DNA of 64,000 nucleotides, taken from Paragyromitra xinjiangensis. Taxonomy: Eukaryota; Ascomycota; Pezizomycetes; Pezizales; Discinaceae. Position numbers and translations under genes: made by a program. This document shows positions 22,311 through 35,114 of this stretch, in pieces. Numbering within the stretch: the stretch's first letter is position 1; each line of letters begins with the position of its first letter. The stretch is from NCBI GenBank assembly GCA_038503065.1, contig JBCAMK010000006.1, forward strand, positions 62,001 through 126,000. Reading direction: 5' to 3'. The notes below the pieces were generated by a model. The model did not search any database, was not told where the DNA came from, and was given only the letters and a program-made list of their open reading frames with translations.

Positions 22311-24160
22311 AATTTGGCTGGATACACGCAGGGAGTTTTGGCAAAGCAGAAGCCGTCGTGATCTTTTTTTTAATATATTTTTATTGATTTCTGGGTACAA
22401 GAATGTCGCATGCAACAGTTATGGTGTGTTCGTGATCAAGTAAATAAAAGATCAATCTTGATCAGACTCATTGAGTTATCAAAATTTCCTTGAAATGATC
22501 GATCATTTTTCAAGCTCACTTCACCCTTCAAGAGTTTGATAAAACTACTGCAGTATCATCATCCTATAAAAACATGAAATTGGGGGGGGCTTATGAAGCG
22601 CATATAGTAGGCCGCTTGCATGAGGGTGAAGAAAAGAATTTTAGCATGGCAACCACTACAGTGACTCTCCGCCGCATGACGAATCTGGGAGGATGGCAAA
22701 TCGGGAAACCGTATATTATTTCAGAGAAACAGAGAGAAGCAGGGTAAACAACAAAAGGACAAGGAAAATACCGTGTATAGGTTGGCAAAAATTCTAGGCA
22801 GACTAATTCAACACAAGGGGTGATAGTGGAAATAGGACAGCAGATAACGAGAAACATTCGGAGCGGGAATCTCTAGAGAAAGTCGCATTTTTAGTTTTAC
22901 AATGCGTTTGTTATAGAGACTAGAAGAACTATAGAAAGATAGGCTCTTTATGGTTATTCATCCTACGCTTTTCCCCATTGTTTAACAGGTTTGTGAATAA
23001 ATTTGGTTCAGTGGACCGGCGGTCTATATTGGGATCAACCAGACCACCTATTCAACATTGATTTTAGGTGTGGAAGTGTTTTAGATTTTAATTTCATAGT
23101 TGTAGTGCACAGGCACAGCACTCCAATCCTCCATACTATCTTACGGTCGGGGATGTCGGAAAGTTGGGTACGGCCCTAGATGTCCGCACATCGCGAGAAA
23201 CTAGCGCCTGCGAGCGTAAAAGTTATGTATTAACGACGATAGTGGTAGAAGATGATAGAAGGAGAAACAGAGAAGCCATCGTTACATGTATTTATACATT
23301 GTGTCTGAGCCACCTTATATATTATTGCCTCGTAACAGGCAGGCTGATAGGGGTTCAAATAGATTTCCTAATCGACATAAATATTCAGCATATCCTAGGA
23401 TTGAACCTCATAGCTTTATATGCCGCTTGTCTTACTTTCGATATACATTTTTGCAGCGAGCTTTTTCTGGTTTGTTGAGTACATAGAGCCGCTAGCTATG
23501 AGAAGGCCTCGCTACTCACTAAAACGTGCAGAGGTAAGTTTAAGTAAAATTTTAAGCAAGCTAAATAGCGAACCTTTTTAGATTTGACAAAATAAGGCGT
23601 GGGGTAGAACAGAACCTTCATCTCACTCTAGACTCTCACACGGGGTGGGTATGAACAACCGGACACTGTCATTGGTACAAAGATGATAATTGCTGTATAT
23701 ATGTACCATTCTTAAGATCCAAAAATGTTTTCCCCGCAATGAGCTAGTTCTAAAAGGCTGGCCATTCACGAGCACTCAAAAACATGATCTTGTTCACGGG
23801 TGGTCTAGGCTATCGATGAACTATATTCTTTTCACCATAGCTGCATTTCTCCACTCAAAAGCTACTCCTGTACGTATACACGTACCTTTAACCCTTACTT
23901 CTTTGGCTGAACAAAAAAAAACACGGTTGGACGAAACAAAAAAACAAAACGGAATACATTTCCTTCCTTTCTGCCTTAGCCCCACATAGGCGAATAACGT
24001 GTATACCAATAGACTCCTTGGCTTTCAACCGTCCTAGCAACGGAACACTACCTACCACCTGAAATGTATAGTAAAAGTTCGAGAGGCCCAAGCTATGGCC
24101 ATCGGATTGGGTGTCCCTATTGGTGAGGTCAGCAACAGAAAACACAACCTAGCAGAATGA
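22311..24160. other. intergenic region
   Basis: No gene recognised. A second unpaired copy of the CAGTGACTC...GCATGACGAAT terminal motif lies at about 22657. The remainder is AT-rich with short ORFs lacking coding character. Confidence 0.4.
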
Positions 24161-26955
24161 CTAAACTGTAAAAGCACGAACGACCGTTTCGAACCGAAGC
24201 ATATCATTGTTTTGGATTGACGAAAAGGGTTCTTTCCGGTTCTTTCGATTTTGGATGTCAGCCTCGAAACCTATACGACCTGCTGGCAAGATCTAGTCGG
24301 AATCGGGTTAGAGGAACTTACCGTGAGTGCTTTCGACCTGTGCTTGGCCGCCGCCAACAGCAGTGCCTAGTTTTATATCTTTAATTTCGTCGATATCCCC
24401 CAAAAGCTCATTCCTATTTTTGGTGTTCCCATTGCTGATTAGAGCCTGTAACGGGCTAGCTTGAATTACTGCACATGTTGCCAACACAAAGCCCGTTCTG
24501 TTTACCCCTAGTTTATGCAAAACCACCCATCGCAAGATCAGAGCAACTATCGCGAGACAGAACGTATAGACACACGCGGCGTAGAGAAAACCCGGCCTCG
24601 TGACCATCGTGGCAGGGAATGGGAGCGAGTATTGGCATGGGTAGCCCGCCTTGAAATACGGTATTTGGCGGCGGTAGAATGAGGCCATTGAATAAAGTAG
24701 CGCAGTGCTTAGCGCCTTTGACAAATTTTTTGCGTCGCTGCTACCGACTAAACCGGATATAAGAACGTCGGCCACGGTAGAACCGCTTACGTAATCGCGA
24801 GAGAAAATAACGCCCCCGAATTCAGCGAAACTAAGGGCTACTTTACGGCTGGCCTCGTCAGGCTGCCTATGAATAAAACCCAAACGCTCAAACTCCATGT
24901 TTCGGTCCCAAGCCGAGAAAGTCATAGCTGTTTCGTGGATTGGCATCTTTGGGTATAAGTTATCACTATCTCTGTAAAGCAAGGTTTCCGCCGGGGAGAT
25001 TGAGCTTGCAACAACATCCCCAACTAAGTAGGGAAGAGCAATCTCACAAACGTGAAGGGCCCAGTTTATCTGCGGTTCGTCCCCGACTCCATCGAGAGTA
25101 CCGCTGGACTGTCCGCTATCAACAACAGTGTGAGTTTCGGTGTACACGTAATGAAGCCCAGAAAACTGTAGGACCAAGAATGACCATAAGCCATCCCAGT
25201 GGAATAGTGGGTTGAAGAAAAGACATGCGACAACGAGCGGATTATCCCTAGATTGAGGATAAGTATCGTCCGTAGAAACATTGCAGTTTACTTGTTCAGA
25301 TCTTAATCCTCCCATCACCTGAGCTGTTACAGTCCCATTAATCAGGGTATAGTCGTTCCATGTGCCGATCACAATGGTGCCCGTTAGATCTGCAGGTACG
25401 CATTTATGGCTAAAGTTTCCGCCAAGCGCCGGCCCAGAGTAGGACAAAGGTACCGATTCCTCGAACCGAATTGGGAGGAATGCAATCTGCTCGCCTTGTA
25501 GAAGGATATGGGGGTAGAACTCTGTGGAAGAAAATATCGGGTGAATTGATCTCCAGTTGTTCTCTCCCTTATTATCACCTATAAAGTAAGATAGTGATGA
25601 ATAAGTTTGACTAACTTCGGTGACGCTAGCCGATGCGATAATCAAGACTCCAACAAGATCTGCCAATGCTACAGTTATGATTATAACAAGTAGCAGTAGT
25701 GATGGTTGGGCATTTGCTTTGCGGAGATGGCTCCAGAAAGCACCGAAAGCAGTTCTATACCAGGGCACTAATTAGTCTAAGTAAGGACACTAATATTGTG
25801 GGATACATACGGATAGCTTCCCCCGACGACAGACATATCTAGCAGGGCAACCATCTCTGCGCCTGAGGTCCCCGCATGCGTGAGCATCCAACCAACGTCA
25901 GACATAATGCCCCAAGCCAGAGATGTTGATAGCAGACGCATAAAAAAGGATAAAACTTGAAGGACCCTCAAGACTGCAGAAGCATCTTGTGACCATGTTA
26001 CAAGCCTTTTCTGCCAGTCCTCCCGGGAGGCAAAATAGCAAGAAATAAATCCCACCGGAAATACACATACAAGACTAAAAGACAGTCCTAGTCCAAATCT
26101 CCGAAGCGGATGAAGCTTCCAGCCAAAAAATATGTTTTGCGTAATACGCTGTGGCAAGGTTTGATTTCTCTGAACATCCCTTTTCGGGCCCACTTTTTGC
26201 CGTCGAAATTGCCAGAATAAGACAAAAAAAGCAAGTAATGTGATAAGCAACAGAATACCGATAGAAATGGCAAGGCCGCTCTTGAGTTTAGTAGTATCAG
26301 TGGAGTACTTTGTGTTAGCGGTTGAGGTTGGGGTAACTCCGAGACTCCTGGTAGTTGGTGTCCACACTGATGCTGTTATATCACCGGTCTGCTTTGTGAT
26401 ACTCCTGAATCGAACCGCAGGAGCATATATAGTATGAGGATACTCATCTGGGTATCGGGGTTCAGTGAGAGGGATATATGCCGCGCTACTTAGTGTGTCG
26501 ATCGAATATAAGACGTTCGTGCTGGTGGTAAAATATTTTGTGCATAGGTGTTCTGCCCAGTATGTAGTCTCATACGAATACCCACTAGTACCTACATCAG
26601 TTCTCCTTCTATCAAAAAAAAAGATAATTTAGAGATAAATTCAAGAACGTTACCGCACCCATACCTACCTAGGACAGCATACATCCTGCGAAGCGATATA
26701 CAGACCACTTGTAAAAATTGAGGAAAATGTAGTGGTAAAACCACTTGGACACACACCCGGCCCAACAGAATAGTTGCCTGGCTGGAACAAATCATCAGAA
26801 AATCCAGATGGGTAGCAGCTAGGGAGAAAAAGAGTAAGCATTATTTCGAAACCGCTTGTGGCCCCACTATCACTGATAGTTAAGGGGTAGCTACAGTATG
26901 CTGGCAGGGTGAATGCTGTCGTCATAGGGGCCGGACTAGAAATCGAGGTTTCCAT
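24161..26955 (-). CDS. multi-pass membrane protein with N-terminal ectodomain, 878 aa
   Basis: Four exons (26955-26669, 26608-25811, 25754-24322, 24279-24161) join in frame across introns of 60, 56 and 42 nt, with donors GTAGGT, GTATGT and GTAAGT. The first about 200 residues are Ser/Thr-rich with paired cysteines (GVCPSGF, DVCCPR), resembling fungal surface ectodomains. Hydrophobic helices follow near 203-228, 266-288, 302-326, 378-403 and 748-772. Between the last two lies a domain of about 340 residues with several N-glycosylation sites (NFS, NGT, NVS). The last exon adds a charged tail (NRKNRKEPF). No typical signal peptide follows the ATG, so the start may lie upstream. The family is not recognised. 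A surface sensor or transporter role would be a guess. Confidence 0.7.
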
Positions 26956-27170
26956 TATGGTGTTGTCTTTTTTGTATGACTACAAAATTGAGCTCAGGCG
27001 CCGAGGTGCCTACTATGTTTAGGGAAATATAGGCTTAGTGCGAGGTGAGGTTATTAGAATCGGAGCAGCTGTGCAAGTAATAAATACCAAGAGATATAAC
27101 TCTCAGCCTAGGAGCTCTTGGAGAGAGGTAAAAGCTTAAATGCGGCGGGTACGGTACACTTGATAAGCTA

Positions 27171-27395
27171 CCGTATTATCTGGTGAAATTCGGTTTGGCG
27201 CTAGTGGTGGAACATACATCGATGTGCATAAAAAGAAAGAAATGAGGTTGAATCCACGGAAATCAAAAGTACTAACACAAAAATGGTGTGGAGAAGCACT
27301 GATAGAGCTTAGACCAGCTGTATTCCTTTCTTTTTATGTACGTTAATGTATGTTCTACCCACTAGCGCCAAACCGAATTTCACCAGATAATACGG
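27171..27395. mobile_element. MITE with TA target duplication, CCGTATTATC ends
   Basis: The element is 225 bp. Its ends are inverted repeats of about 70 bp, perfect over the first 37 (starting CCGTATTATCTGGTGAAATT). TA flanks both sides (27169-27170, 27396-27397). There is no ORF. TA duplication points to a Tc1/mariner-type transposase acting in trans. Confidence 0.85.
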
Positions 27396-29306
27396 TAGTG
27401 AGGCCTGCATTTTCTGGTAATTCTTGCATACTCAAAATACTCGGCGGGGTTGAAACCACTTTCAAGACTAGAAAATATCGTGCAGAGGGCACGGCCAATA
27501 CCAATTCTCCACATACACACCTTTAGTCAGAAGTGAGACTTTGGGTATGTACGTGTGGCGTATGTACAGGTAAAGCTAGGAAATCGGCTTTGCGGGCATC
27601 GCCCCGGGCCCCACCTACAGTCGCGCCTCGATATGCCGGATACCAAGAATTCAAAGGACAGCAAGTATTCCTAAAGAATCCGGGACAGCAAATTTATTTG
27701 GAGTGGGAAGAATGTTTCAGTCAGGGCATTTTGTACGGGGCAGCAAGGGATTTGGCATACTGAGTTCCGGCATAGCGAGGTGCGACTTTACTTTGCCTCG
27801 AACCAGCCTCTGGGACCAATGGCTTGGTGATGTGAACACAAGAAACACACTAAGCCTAATTGGGTTTGGTTCGAGACAAGACTTTACTCTTAAAAGTGAT
27901 ATTTTGGTGTTTTCTAGGCTCTCTAGGCATTCTCCAAATTTAACGGCAGGTGAGGGCAACGCATAACTAATTTCTCCAGTCGATAGGTATGGAAGTATTA
28001 ACTCCAGCTTTGATACTCTAAGAAGATCCTCTCGCCTACTGACGCTTCGCATGCCAAAGGGCTAACGAATCTCTCAATCGAGCACCTGCTACTGTCTCGT
28101 GCCCAGACTTGTGCTTGGCGCCAAGGTTCGTACCTCACTGTGAATGAAATACAATAATTATGGAAAAATAGGCTGGGAACGAGACAGCATCTGCTAAGCT
28201 GGCGCCGATAAGACACCTAGCTGGCGTTTCAGCCGAGAAAGCCCTTTGAGACACTATCCACACGCTGAGACTCCATCGGGAGCCTGGGGATGAGTCCTAT
28301 TCGGTAATAAATATATGCACTCAACAGCTGCGCAGCCGCTAATATTCGTAGGTACGCGAGCGATGGCTGATGTCTCAGGGCTCGCTCTTTACATTTTACA
28401 TGTTGAAGTTGCCCACGTCAAGGTTTTTTTTGGACTAGCAATCTCAGTGTGTTGAAAAGTAGATATTATTATGTGCTTCGCCTTTCCTGGCAAACATTTA
28501 GGGTGGTGAGCCGGTATATCTACATCAAATTGTATGGAATCTGGTACAGTCTGCCGCTTAAAAGGGAACGATTGCAGCCATGCTAAAACACTAGTGATGT
28601 TTTTGTTCGTCCGGTGTAAGACAGCATGGCGTTTTAAACAAGCCTTTAGGTGAGTGCGCGCTCTTACCCACAACCACCAAGACTCAAAATACCATAGCCA
28701 AGCGCCCTTAAAAACCATTGAAGCTGATACTTAGCTTTATGTAGGTGTCTACTCATTACCGTGTTATCTTGGGAATAGGAAACTGGCCTGGGCTAGGCTA
28801 GACTGAAATACTTTAACTAAAATTACTCTATCTGGAAAGTAAATTTTCGACTGGGCAACGATTTCTGATATTTAGCGGCCACTTTTGACACTTTCCCGAG
28901 CTTTTTGGGGGGCCGATTTAGAAGTGCCCAGTCCAGGCCAGATTCCTATTCCTGAGATAATACCGTATATTCCCAAATATCACGAACGAGGCCAGGCTGA
29001 GACAGCAGGTAGAAAGTTCGTCCTAAGTGGCTGGTTAACCGTGGAAACTCAACAACTAGCATCAGTAATGGTAAGCACCTATCGCCTCAGCCAGTAATAG
29101 CGCAGTTCTGTCCTGTGGTCTCAGCCCGGCCCCGTTTGTTATAATTGATTCTCTTTTCCCTTTTTTCAACAAAAATATTTCTTAGCGTGGTGGTGGCTGC
29201 TTAGCCGAAATGCAATAGATACGTGCCCACGTACCAAGGTCAACCGCCCATTAGAGATCTTCCATGGTCGCGTCGATTCAGGGATCAATTAGCGACATGA
29301 GAAATG
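27396..29306. other. repeat-derived intergenic region
   Basis: No gene recognised. A 50-bp block at 28137-28186 (core AATACAATAATTATGG) recurs at 31344-31394. A 109-codon minus-strand frame at 28718-28389 lacks motifs and a clear start. Confidence 0.35.
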
Positions 29307-32200
29307 GGATGCGTTGCGAGGTGCTATGCATGAGCAGTCCCCCAACTAATAGAAATCTTAGACACGGCATAGCTAGGTATAGATTACATCCTTTGAGAAT
29401 ATGATCATATCAGTGCATCAAATGATTTACGGAGGATCTTTTACCTTCGTGGTTTGGGGTGATAGGAGCTACCAATTCCTGGGGCATAAATCTTCAGATC
29501 GAAAATGCCGAAGGAAGGGCCCGGCATAATGCCATATCATCACACTACACATCACAGTATATGGTCCGGCTAGTATGTCATTAAACTCCGATTAAAAATG
29601 GGCTAAGCAGTACAGTTGTGTCCAACAAGTTCTTGTGGTTTTTGAGGTCCCACGATGCAATGAAGTGTTATGAGCCCCACAGCACAACACCCCCAAATCC
29701 ACCATCCCTCCCACAACTGAACCTGAATCGTGCCGGCACAACAAAGGACATACTGTTATTAACTTAAGCAAACATGATGCTTTCTTTTTGTTTAGTAGTA
29801 GCTCATCGTTGAATGGCTCGATCCATCATCCAGTACTAGGCCTCGGTAAATTTAGCCCCGTTGCTATTTGGGGGGTCGCATGTCCTGAACGAAAGACCAT
29901 GAACTTACTGCCCAAGGCCCTTCATTGATCGATTGGTTGGTTGGTTGGTTCTGGGCAGAGAGGGACACGTCTGCTCCACCCCCTTCACCTACAACTGCCG
30001 CGCGTTCGAAGTTCAGGCCCTGACAAAGCTAGAATGCCATGTATTGGGTTTTTTACTATACTTGACCCTAGTATTAGGTTAGGGCCCTTAGATCAAAGGG
30101 TTGCTACAGGAATTCATTGGCCAGGTCGAGCAGCCAATTAAACCCCCACTAGACCTTTGCACCCCTCAACCCTTCACCTCGTTTAGGGCAATATAAGAAT
30201 TGAGGTACATAACTCTCCCAACCCAATAAACCCTGGATAACGGATCTAGCTGGGGGGTCGTCTCGAATAAACGGACATTCATAGCCAAGAGGAACGTTGC
30301 GACTAAGACTAGCCTAGTGCAGTCTATAGAACCACTAACGTGTACTAATATAACTTTCTTTTGTTACCTCACCTTTTCTTTGCGTTCATCAATCAATCAA
30401 CATCCATAATCTCGTACCTCCCTACTTCAACAGACATGAGAGGCTTTGTAGCTATGGGTAAATGTCGAGCAATAGCTACAGACCAAGGGGTGCGTATGGA
30501 AACCTCTGCTTCTGCAAGCTCTAACGACGGCTGGAGAGTCGAGCAATATCATATATCCGCCGCCGCATGGCAGTTATAAGAAAGCACGACATCCTAAGGT
30601 TGATAGTTGATGGTTTTAAGAAATCCGTCAATATCGCGATGCAAGTATCCATGTAGAGTGAAACCTTGGTTCTACATACAGCTAGCCTGTTAGGAATTTA
30701 CTGGTGTTACAGGGTTTCATGTTGTAGTAGGCATATGTGCGGGGTATGGGAAGCGAGAGAAAAAGCGGCCCGGCCCGCCCTGACTCCCGTTGGTAGAGTA
30801 ATTCAACTAGTGAATCTTGGCGCTAACCCTCCGCAAACAGGGTTCAGATAAAACCCTAACCCAGTAACGAATTTTTCATGATCGAGTGCTGGGCCCAATG
30901 ATAAGTCATCTCGAGTATGGTAGATAGTAGAAAACTTTACTTATCGCGTTTTGGTTCGTTTCTGAGCTTAATAATCGAAGTCACTTCCACTAGCTAGACA
31001 ATAGCTACTTTATAGCATGCTCGATCCACATTAGATATCCCACTCGAAAGATTAAAGGAAAACAAATACTCCCCGGTGCTAGAGAATGGTTGGTTCTAGT
31101 TTCTATGTCTAAGATCATGTAACATGTTTTTAGCGCTTTGTATAGTAGCGTTGTAGCCCCGGCGCCGCCGGGGTATTTTTTTTATTCCGACTGAGAAGAA
31201 GGTCGGGAAGCTTGGTTCGAAATTCCAGCATTAGATAATTCAAAACCATATTCCCTGTGCATCCGCATCGTAGAATTTGTGAGGATTGAGTTTCTTGGAT
31301 CCTAAATCCACGAGGCTACCGTGAGACCTGTATTTGGCCATAATTGTGAATAAAATACAATAATTATGGAAAAATAGGCTGGGAACGAGACAGTATGAGC
31401 CCTTGGGCTACGCGTACTTATCTAATTACAGCCGACTCGCCCTATAAGGGTTCGAGCTATAGGGGTGTTTGCCTTATAAGGATATTGAGTTCAGTCTGGG
31501 CCCTTTTCAGATATAAAAATAGTTCTATAATGATATCTTCAGATTCTAAAAAAAAGTGTGGTTATTGTTATAGGTAGTGTAGGGTTAGAGTTGTTTTCAC
31601 AGGAAAAACGCTTGGAATGATGGGTAAGAGATCAATATTTTTTTTAACAATGTCCAAGAGAATCTGCTGCCATCATTAGGCCGAGAAAGTAACTATGCAT
31701 CGGGTAGTCATAGCGTTGGTAGTGGATATATGTAGCAAGTAGGAAAAGTTGATATAGTAAGCGGTCATCAGGAGTCACTCGGATTACCTATAACGATAAA
31801 TGCAATCGCGACATTTTCATATCCTTATAGCGAGAGTCAACTGCAGTACGAATTCGCTGATAGAGTGCTTCCGGAAGATAAGATATATTAGGTTCAGAGA
31901 TCAATTATGGTCGTATAAACGTATTACCGCATTGGACTAGCGAGACACAATTGTACACATGTGCGGTTGGTTGTCGGATAGGCTCCCTTATATCCCGGTC
32001 CCTGATCACAAACAGCGGTTCCGGTGAAGGTGCCGAGTGCTTGTTCATGTTTGGTTGCTATGTGCCATAAAGAGAATAGGAATATCCTTTGATGGTGGAG
32101 AGGGCTCCGGCCTCATTTTTAAGTGACACCACCCTTTTGGTTCCGCGAAACTCCCCAGAGTATCACCTAAGACCTTCCAGTATGCAGTAGTAATTAGAGT
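29307..32200. repeat. dispersed repeat, copy 1
   Basis: Blocks of this interval recur in the same order at 35115-38550, for example around GCATGAGCAGTCC, CAGATAAAACCCTAACCCAG and CGTTCATGTTCGGTTGC-like sequence. Divergence is mainly substitutions and small indels. There is no intact ORF, so the element class cannot be named. Copy 1 carries an extra block of about 60 bp near 31335-31395 that is absent from copy 2. Confidence 0.65.
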
Positions 32201-32550
32201 TACTAGTATTTGAGATAGCGTAATTGAGTTCTAAACCTAGTCTCGTGCCTAGCCCATAAGAGCGAAAGCTCGGTAACGCTTAGCCATAGCCGGCGATACA
32301 TGTACAGTACATTCACCCTATAAGAATATTCTTCTACATCCCCTGTCTTAGAGGCATTCTTATAGAGCGATTGTACTGCAGTCGCTTATTGTGGTGGTGC
32401 GACCAAAACATACCGTGTGTTCCTAAAAAAATACCGAAATGGCCTGGCCTGGGCTGGAATACTTGAATTAAGGTTACCTTGCTATTTAGGTAAGCAATTG
32501 GCTTGGATTTTGATTTCTAATATATAAAAGCCGGTTTGACGCTTCTTACA

Positions 32551-32607
32551 GCCCCTTTAAGCTGCGTAAATGAAATATCTATCTATCTATCTATGCCCCT
32601 TTAAGCT
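32551..32607. mobile_element. tiny TATC-tailed retroposon with 13-bp target duplication
   Basis: A 31-bp insert (32564-32594) reads GCGTAAATGAAA followed by TATC repeats. Identical 13-bp copies of GCCCCTTTAAGCT flank it (32551-32563, 32595-32607). The same insert with another flank occurs at 58811-58881. Target duplications of this size plus a microsatellite 3' tail fit a severely 5'-truncated LINE/SINE insertion. Confidence 0.75.
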
Positions 32608-34191
32608 TTCGAAGGGATCTAATATATTGAGAATGTACCAAAGGTAAATAGCTTACTCCATCGATGCTTCCTAGCATGGAATAGAGATTTGAAACGTATT
32701 GGAAGATTTGCAAATATACAAGAATTAGTATTTGCCATTTTTCTCGCCTTAATTCCTACAAGGGTGGGATTTCAAGACTAGACTTTCTAGGGTTAGGGCT
32801 TCTTGAGTACCCTTTTTGTTCACTTCTTTAGGCAAATCCAACCATCCTGGAGTCAGCGCTATGTGCATCATTATATCAAATGGTCCTACAAAGCTCATCC
32901 TTCTGCTATCTCTCTTTACTGTTCTAACGGCTATCACTATTGCTCGATACCTATCCTAACTCATTTGGTTTCCGTCTAGGTAGCCGTAGTAAGTGCGTGT
33001 ACCGTAAAAACTCGTAGACACGTGATCTCCAACACATCCCTTCACGGGTCAGGGGCGAGGTCAATACCCTTTCACAACGCTACCCACTTTTCCGAGTTTT
33101 TATGGTAGTCAGTAAGAGAGATGGGGATATCAGGTATAGAATGATATAAGAGTTACGTTGTCAGAACACTAATCCGTCGAGAAGAGCAAAGGATTTCACG
33201 TTGGTGTGCTAATGGTATTCCGTCTACCGAACTGCATCAGCGGATCGTACGAAAAAATCATACATCCTCCCTCCAAATTGATTTTACGATGGGATACTCT
33301 TCACAACTAAGCCTTAATGTTTTTCTGTACTAAGTTCCCGAGTTGCTATTAAGGATAGCTTGCTTAGTTTTCCATCTAGAATAACAGTCTTTTACTGGAT
33401 GGAGATCACACCCCCCCCCATAATCATAAAGACATACAGGTGCAGGCGCTTAGTCATTCAATGAGCGATACTCCATGCATCCACAAAACATACAGTCCCA
33501 TTGCTGCCCAAACAGTTTAGGCTCAGAGAGCTCTCTACTTACTTCGATATCATTCTTGATTGGTTACTACGAAATATCCCTTGTGGTTGTCTTATAATTA
33601 GGCTCCGTTCATCTCACGGTATTGCATGACTAAGCAACGACCCCTGTAGCTACAGTCCCTCGCCTTAAGGCGAGGGACTGCTTTAATCTATTCATCGAGA
33701 CATCTACATATAATCTCATTTAATAGTCTGCACATCCACAGCAGTTGCTGTGGGTGACTAGTGTATGATAGTCCTTCTTATACAAAAGTCGTCGGCAAGG
33801 ATGAATCTCGATGTTAACGCAGGTTCCACTACCCCTAACCCACGCAACTAGTTACTAGTATATGAATGCGAACACTAAGGTTTCTCAAGTGATCTCTTGT
33901 TTACTTGTTTACTTGTCAGAATTCGAAACGGGCCAAGAACTGTTACCGCCTTGACAGACTATGAAGGAATTCAACTTCCTTCCACTTATTGATCTGACCG
34001 TTTATGGGGAATATAATCATTGGTGTTGTAAAGAAGTACTATCCTTGGTAATATTCCTAAGAACTACACCTTTCAATTGCAAGCCGCAAAATCACAATTT
34101 TCCCGGATACAAAGAAAGCAAACATCCATCCAAAGAAAATAATGAAACCTGCATAAAACTAATGTTGAACGTTGCCTCGATACTCTTAAGA
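32608..34191. other. AT-rich intergenic region with a perfect palindrome
   Basis: No gene recognised. A 28-bp perfect palindrome occupies 33653-33680 (see its own entry). The rest is low in coding character. Confidence 0.4.
33653..33680. repeat. 28-bp perfect palindrome
   Basis: CAGTCCCTCGCCTT is followed directly by its reverse complement, preceded by TA. The outer CAGTCCCTCGCC resembles TA-flanked transposon ends. It may be two terminal repeats fused after loss of the interior. Confidence 0.7.
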
Positions 34192-34735
34192 TTAATCTTC
34201 TCCAACGTCAAGAAGGGCAAGGTAGTTAAGAATCCATCTTTGAGACGCCGAGTCCGGATCATTAGGTACAGCGGAGACGTTTCCGTAGAGTCTTGGGAGG
34301 ATGGCAGGAACGCTGGTATCTACCGAGCGCTCCGGGTCTCCAACACTCTGGATACGAGCGTGGACAATTGGCGGCAGGCTAGGGAACAAAATAAGCAACT
34401 ATTCAGTAGAAGCCGGAATGCATTGCGAACCTCTTTGTAGAGATTACCTCCTCCAATGTCCACAATTGATCTTTCGATGGCGGTTCCTGCTGTGGGCTAA
34501 TAATGATATTGGTCGAATCTTCGCCCTTAGAGTCGCTGTCTAAAGTTAAGACATGCTGCACAGGGCCGGTAAATTCCTCGCCACCATAAACGAGTGTAAA
34601 TTGTGGGTTAGGATCTTCTGGATCCCCATGCTGGCAGAGGCTCCATTTCGCTGGGATATTCAGACCAACGACCGCGTTGCCGTTGAAATTGGTGAGAAAG
34701 TTGCTTCCGATAGAGATATGACAATTGCCTTTCAT
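34192..34735 (-). CDS. beta-trefoil lectin-like protein, 163 aa, copy 1
   Basis: Two exons (34735-34431, 34378-34192) join in frame across a 52-nt intron with a weak GTTCGC donor. The paralogue at 39440-39978 has a first exon of exactly the same length (305 nt), which fixes the donor. The product has Q-x-W motifs typical of ricin-B-type beta-trefoils (QLWTL, QRWIL), a first-lobe W in AKWSL, and no signal peptide. A cytosolic carbohydrate-binding protein is likely. Fungal lectins of this fold often act in defence or nutrient storage, but binding is not shown here. The weak donor and a longer inter-exon linker than in copy 2 hint at early decay. Confidence 0.6.
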
Positions 34736-35114
34736 CTTGATGTATATGCAATTAGTTTATGTTCGTATCACGAGGGGTTTCGAAGGAAGGAGTCTTGGGT
34801 TATTTACTTTGGTAATATGGATCTGCTATAAGACGGTAGAAAATAGGTTGGGAAAGTGTATTGGGTTCTTAGCTGCGGCTTTGGAGATAAAGAGGATATT
34901 AAAAGTAGGAATTCATCAAGTTTATATGCCCTCCAGGAATTACGCATACCCCACTAATCGAACCTCGAGCTCAGGAAGCTATACCATCGGTGAAAAATGA
35001 CTCTAAGAACTGTTATGCACGCAGAGCATTCTGATATGCCTGGATAATCGGAAGATAACGTATGCATCTTGGGTGACTACGTCGCCCATATGATTACTTC
35101 TACGCCTACTAGGC

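Noticed and set aside
27171..27395. Hairpin as a possible small-RNA precursor
   Set aside because: Flanking TA duplications and family resemblance fit a MITE better; small-RNA production remains possible but unsupported.
33961..34440. 159-codon plus-strand frame
   Set aside because: It is antisense to the lectin-like gene, whose minus-strand exons have motif support and a paralogue.
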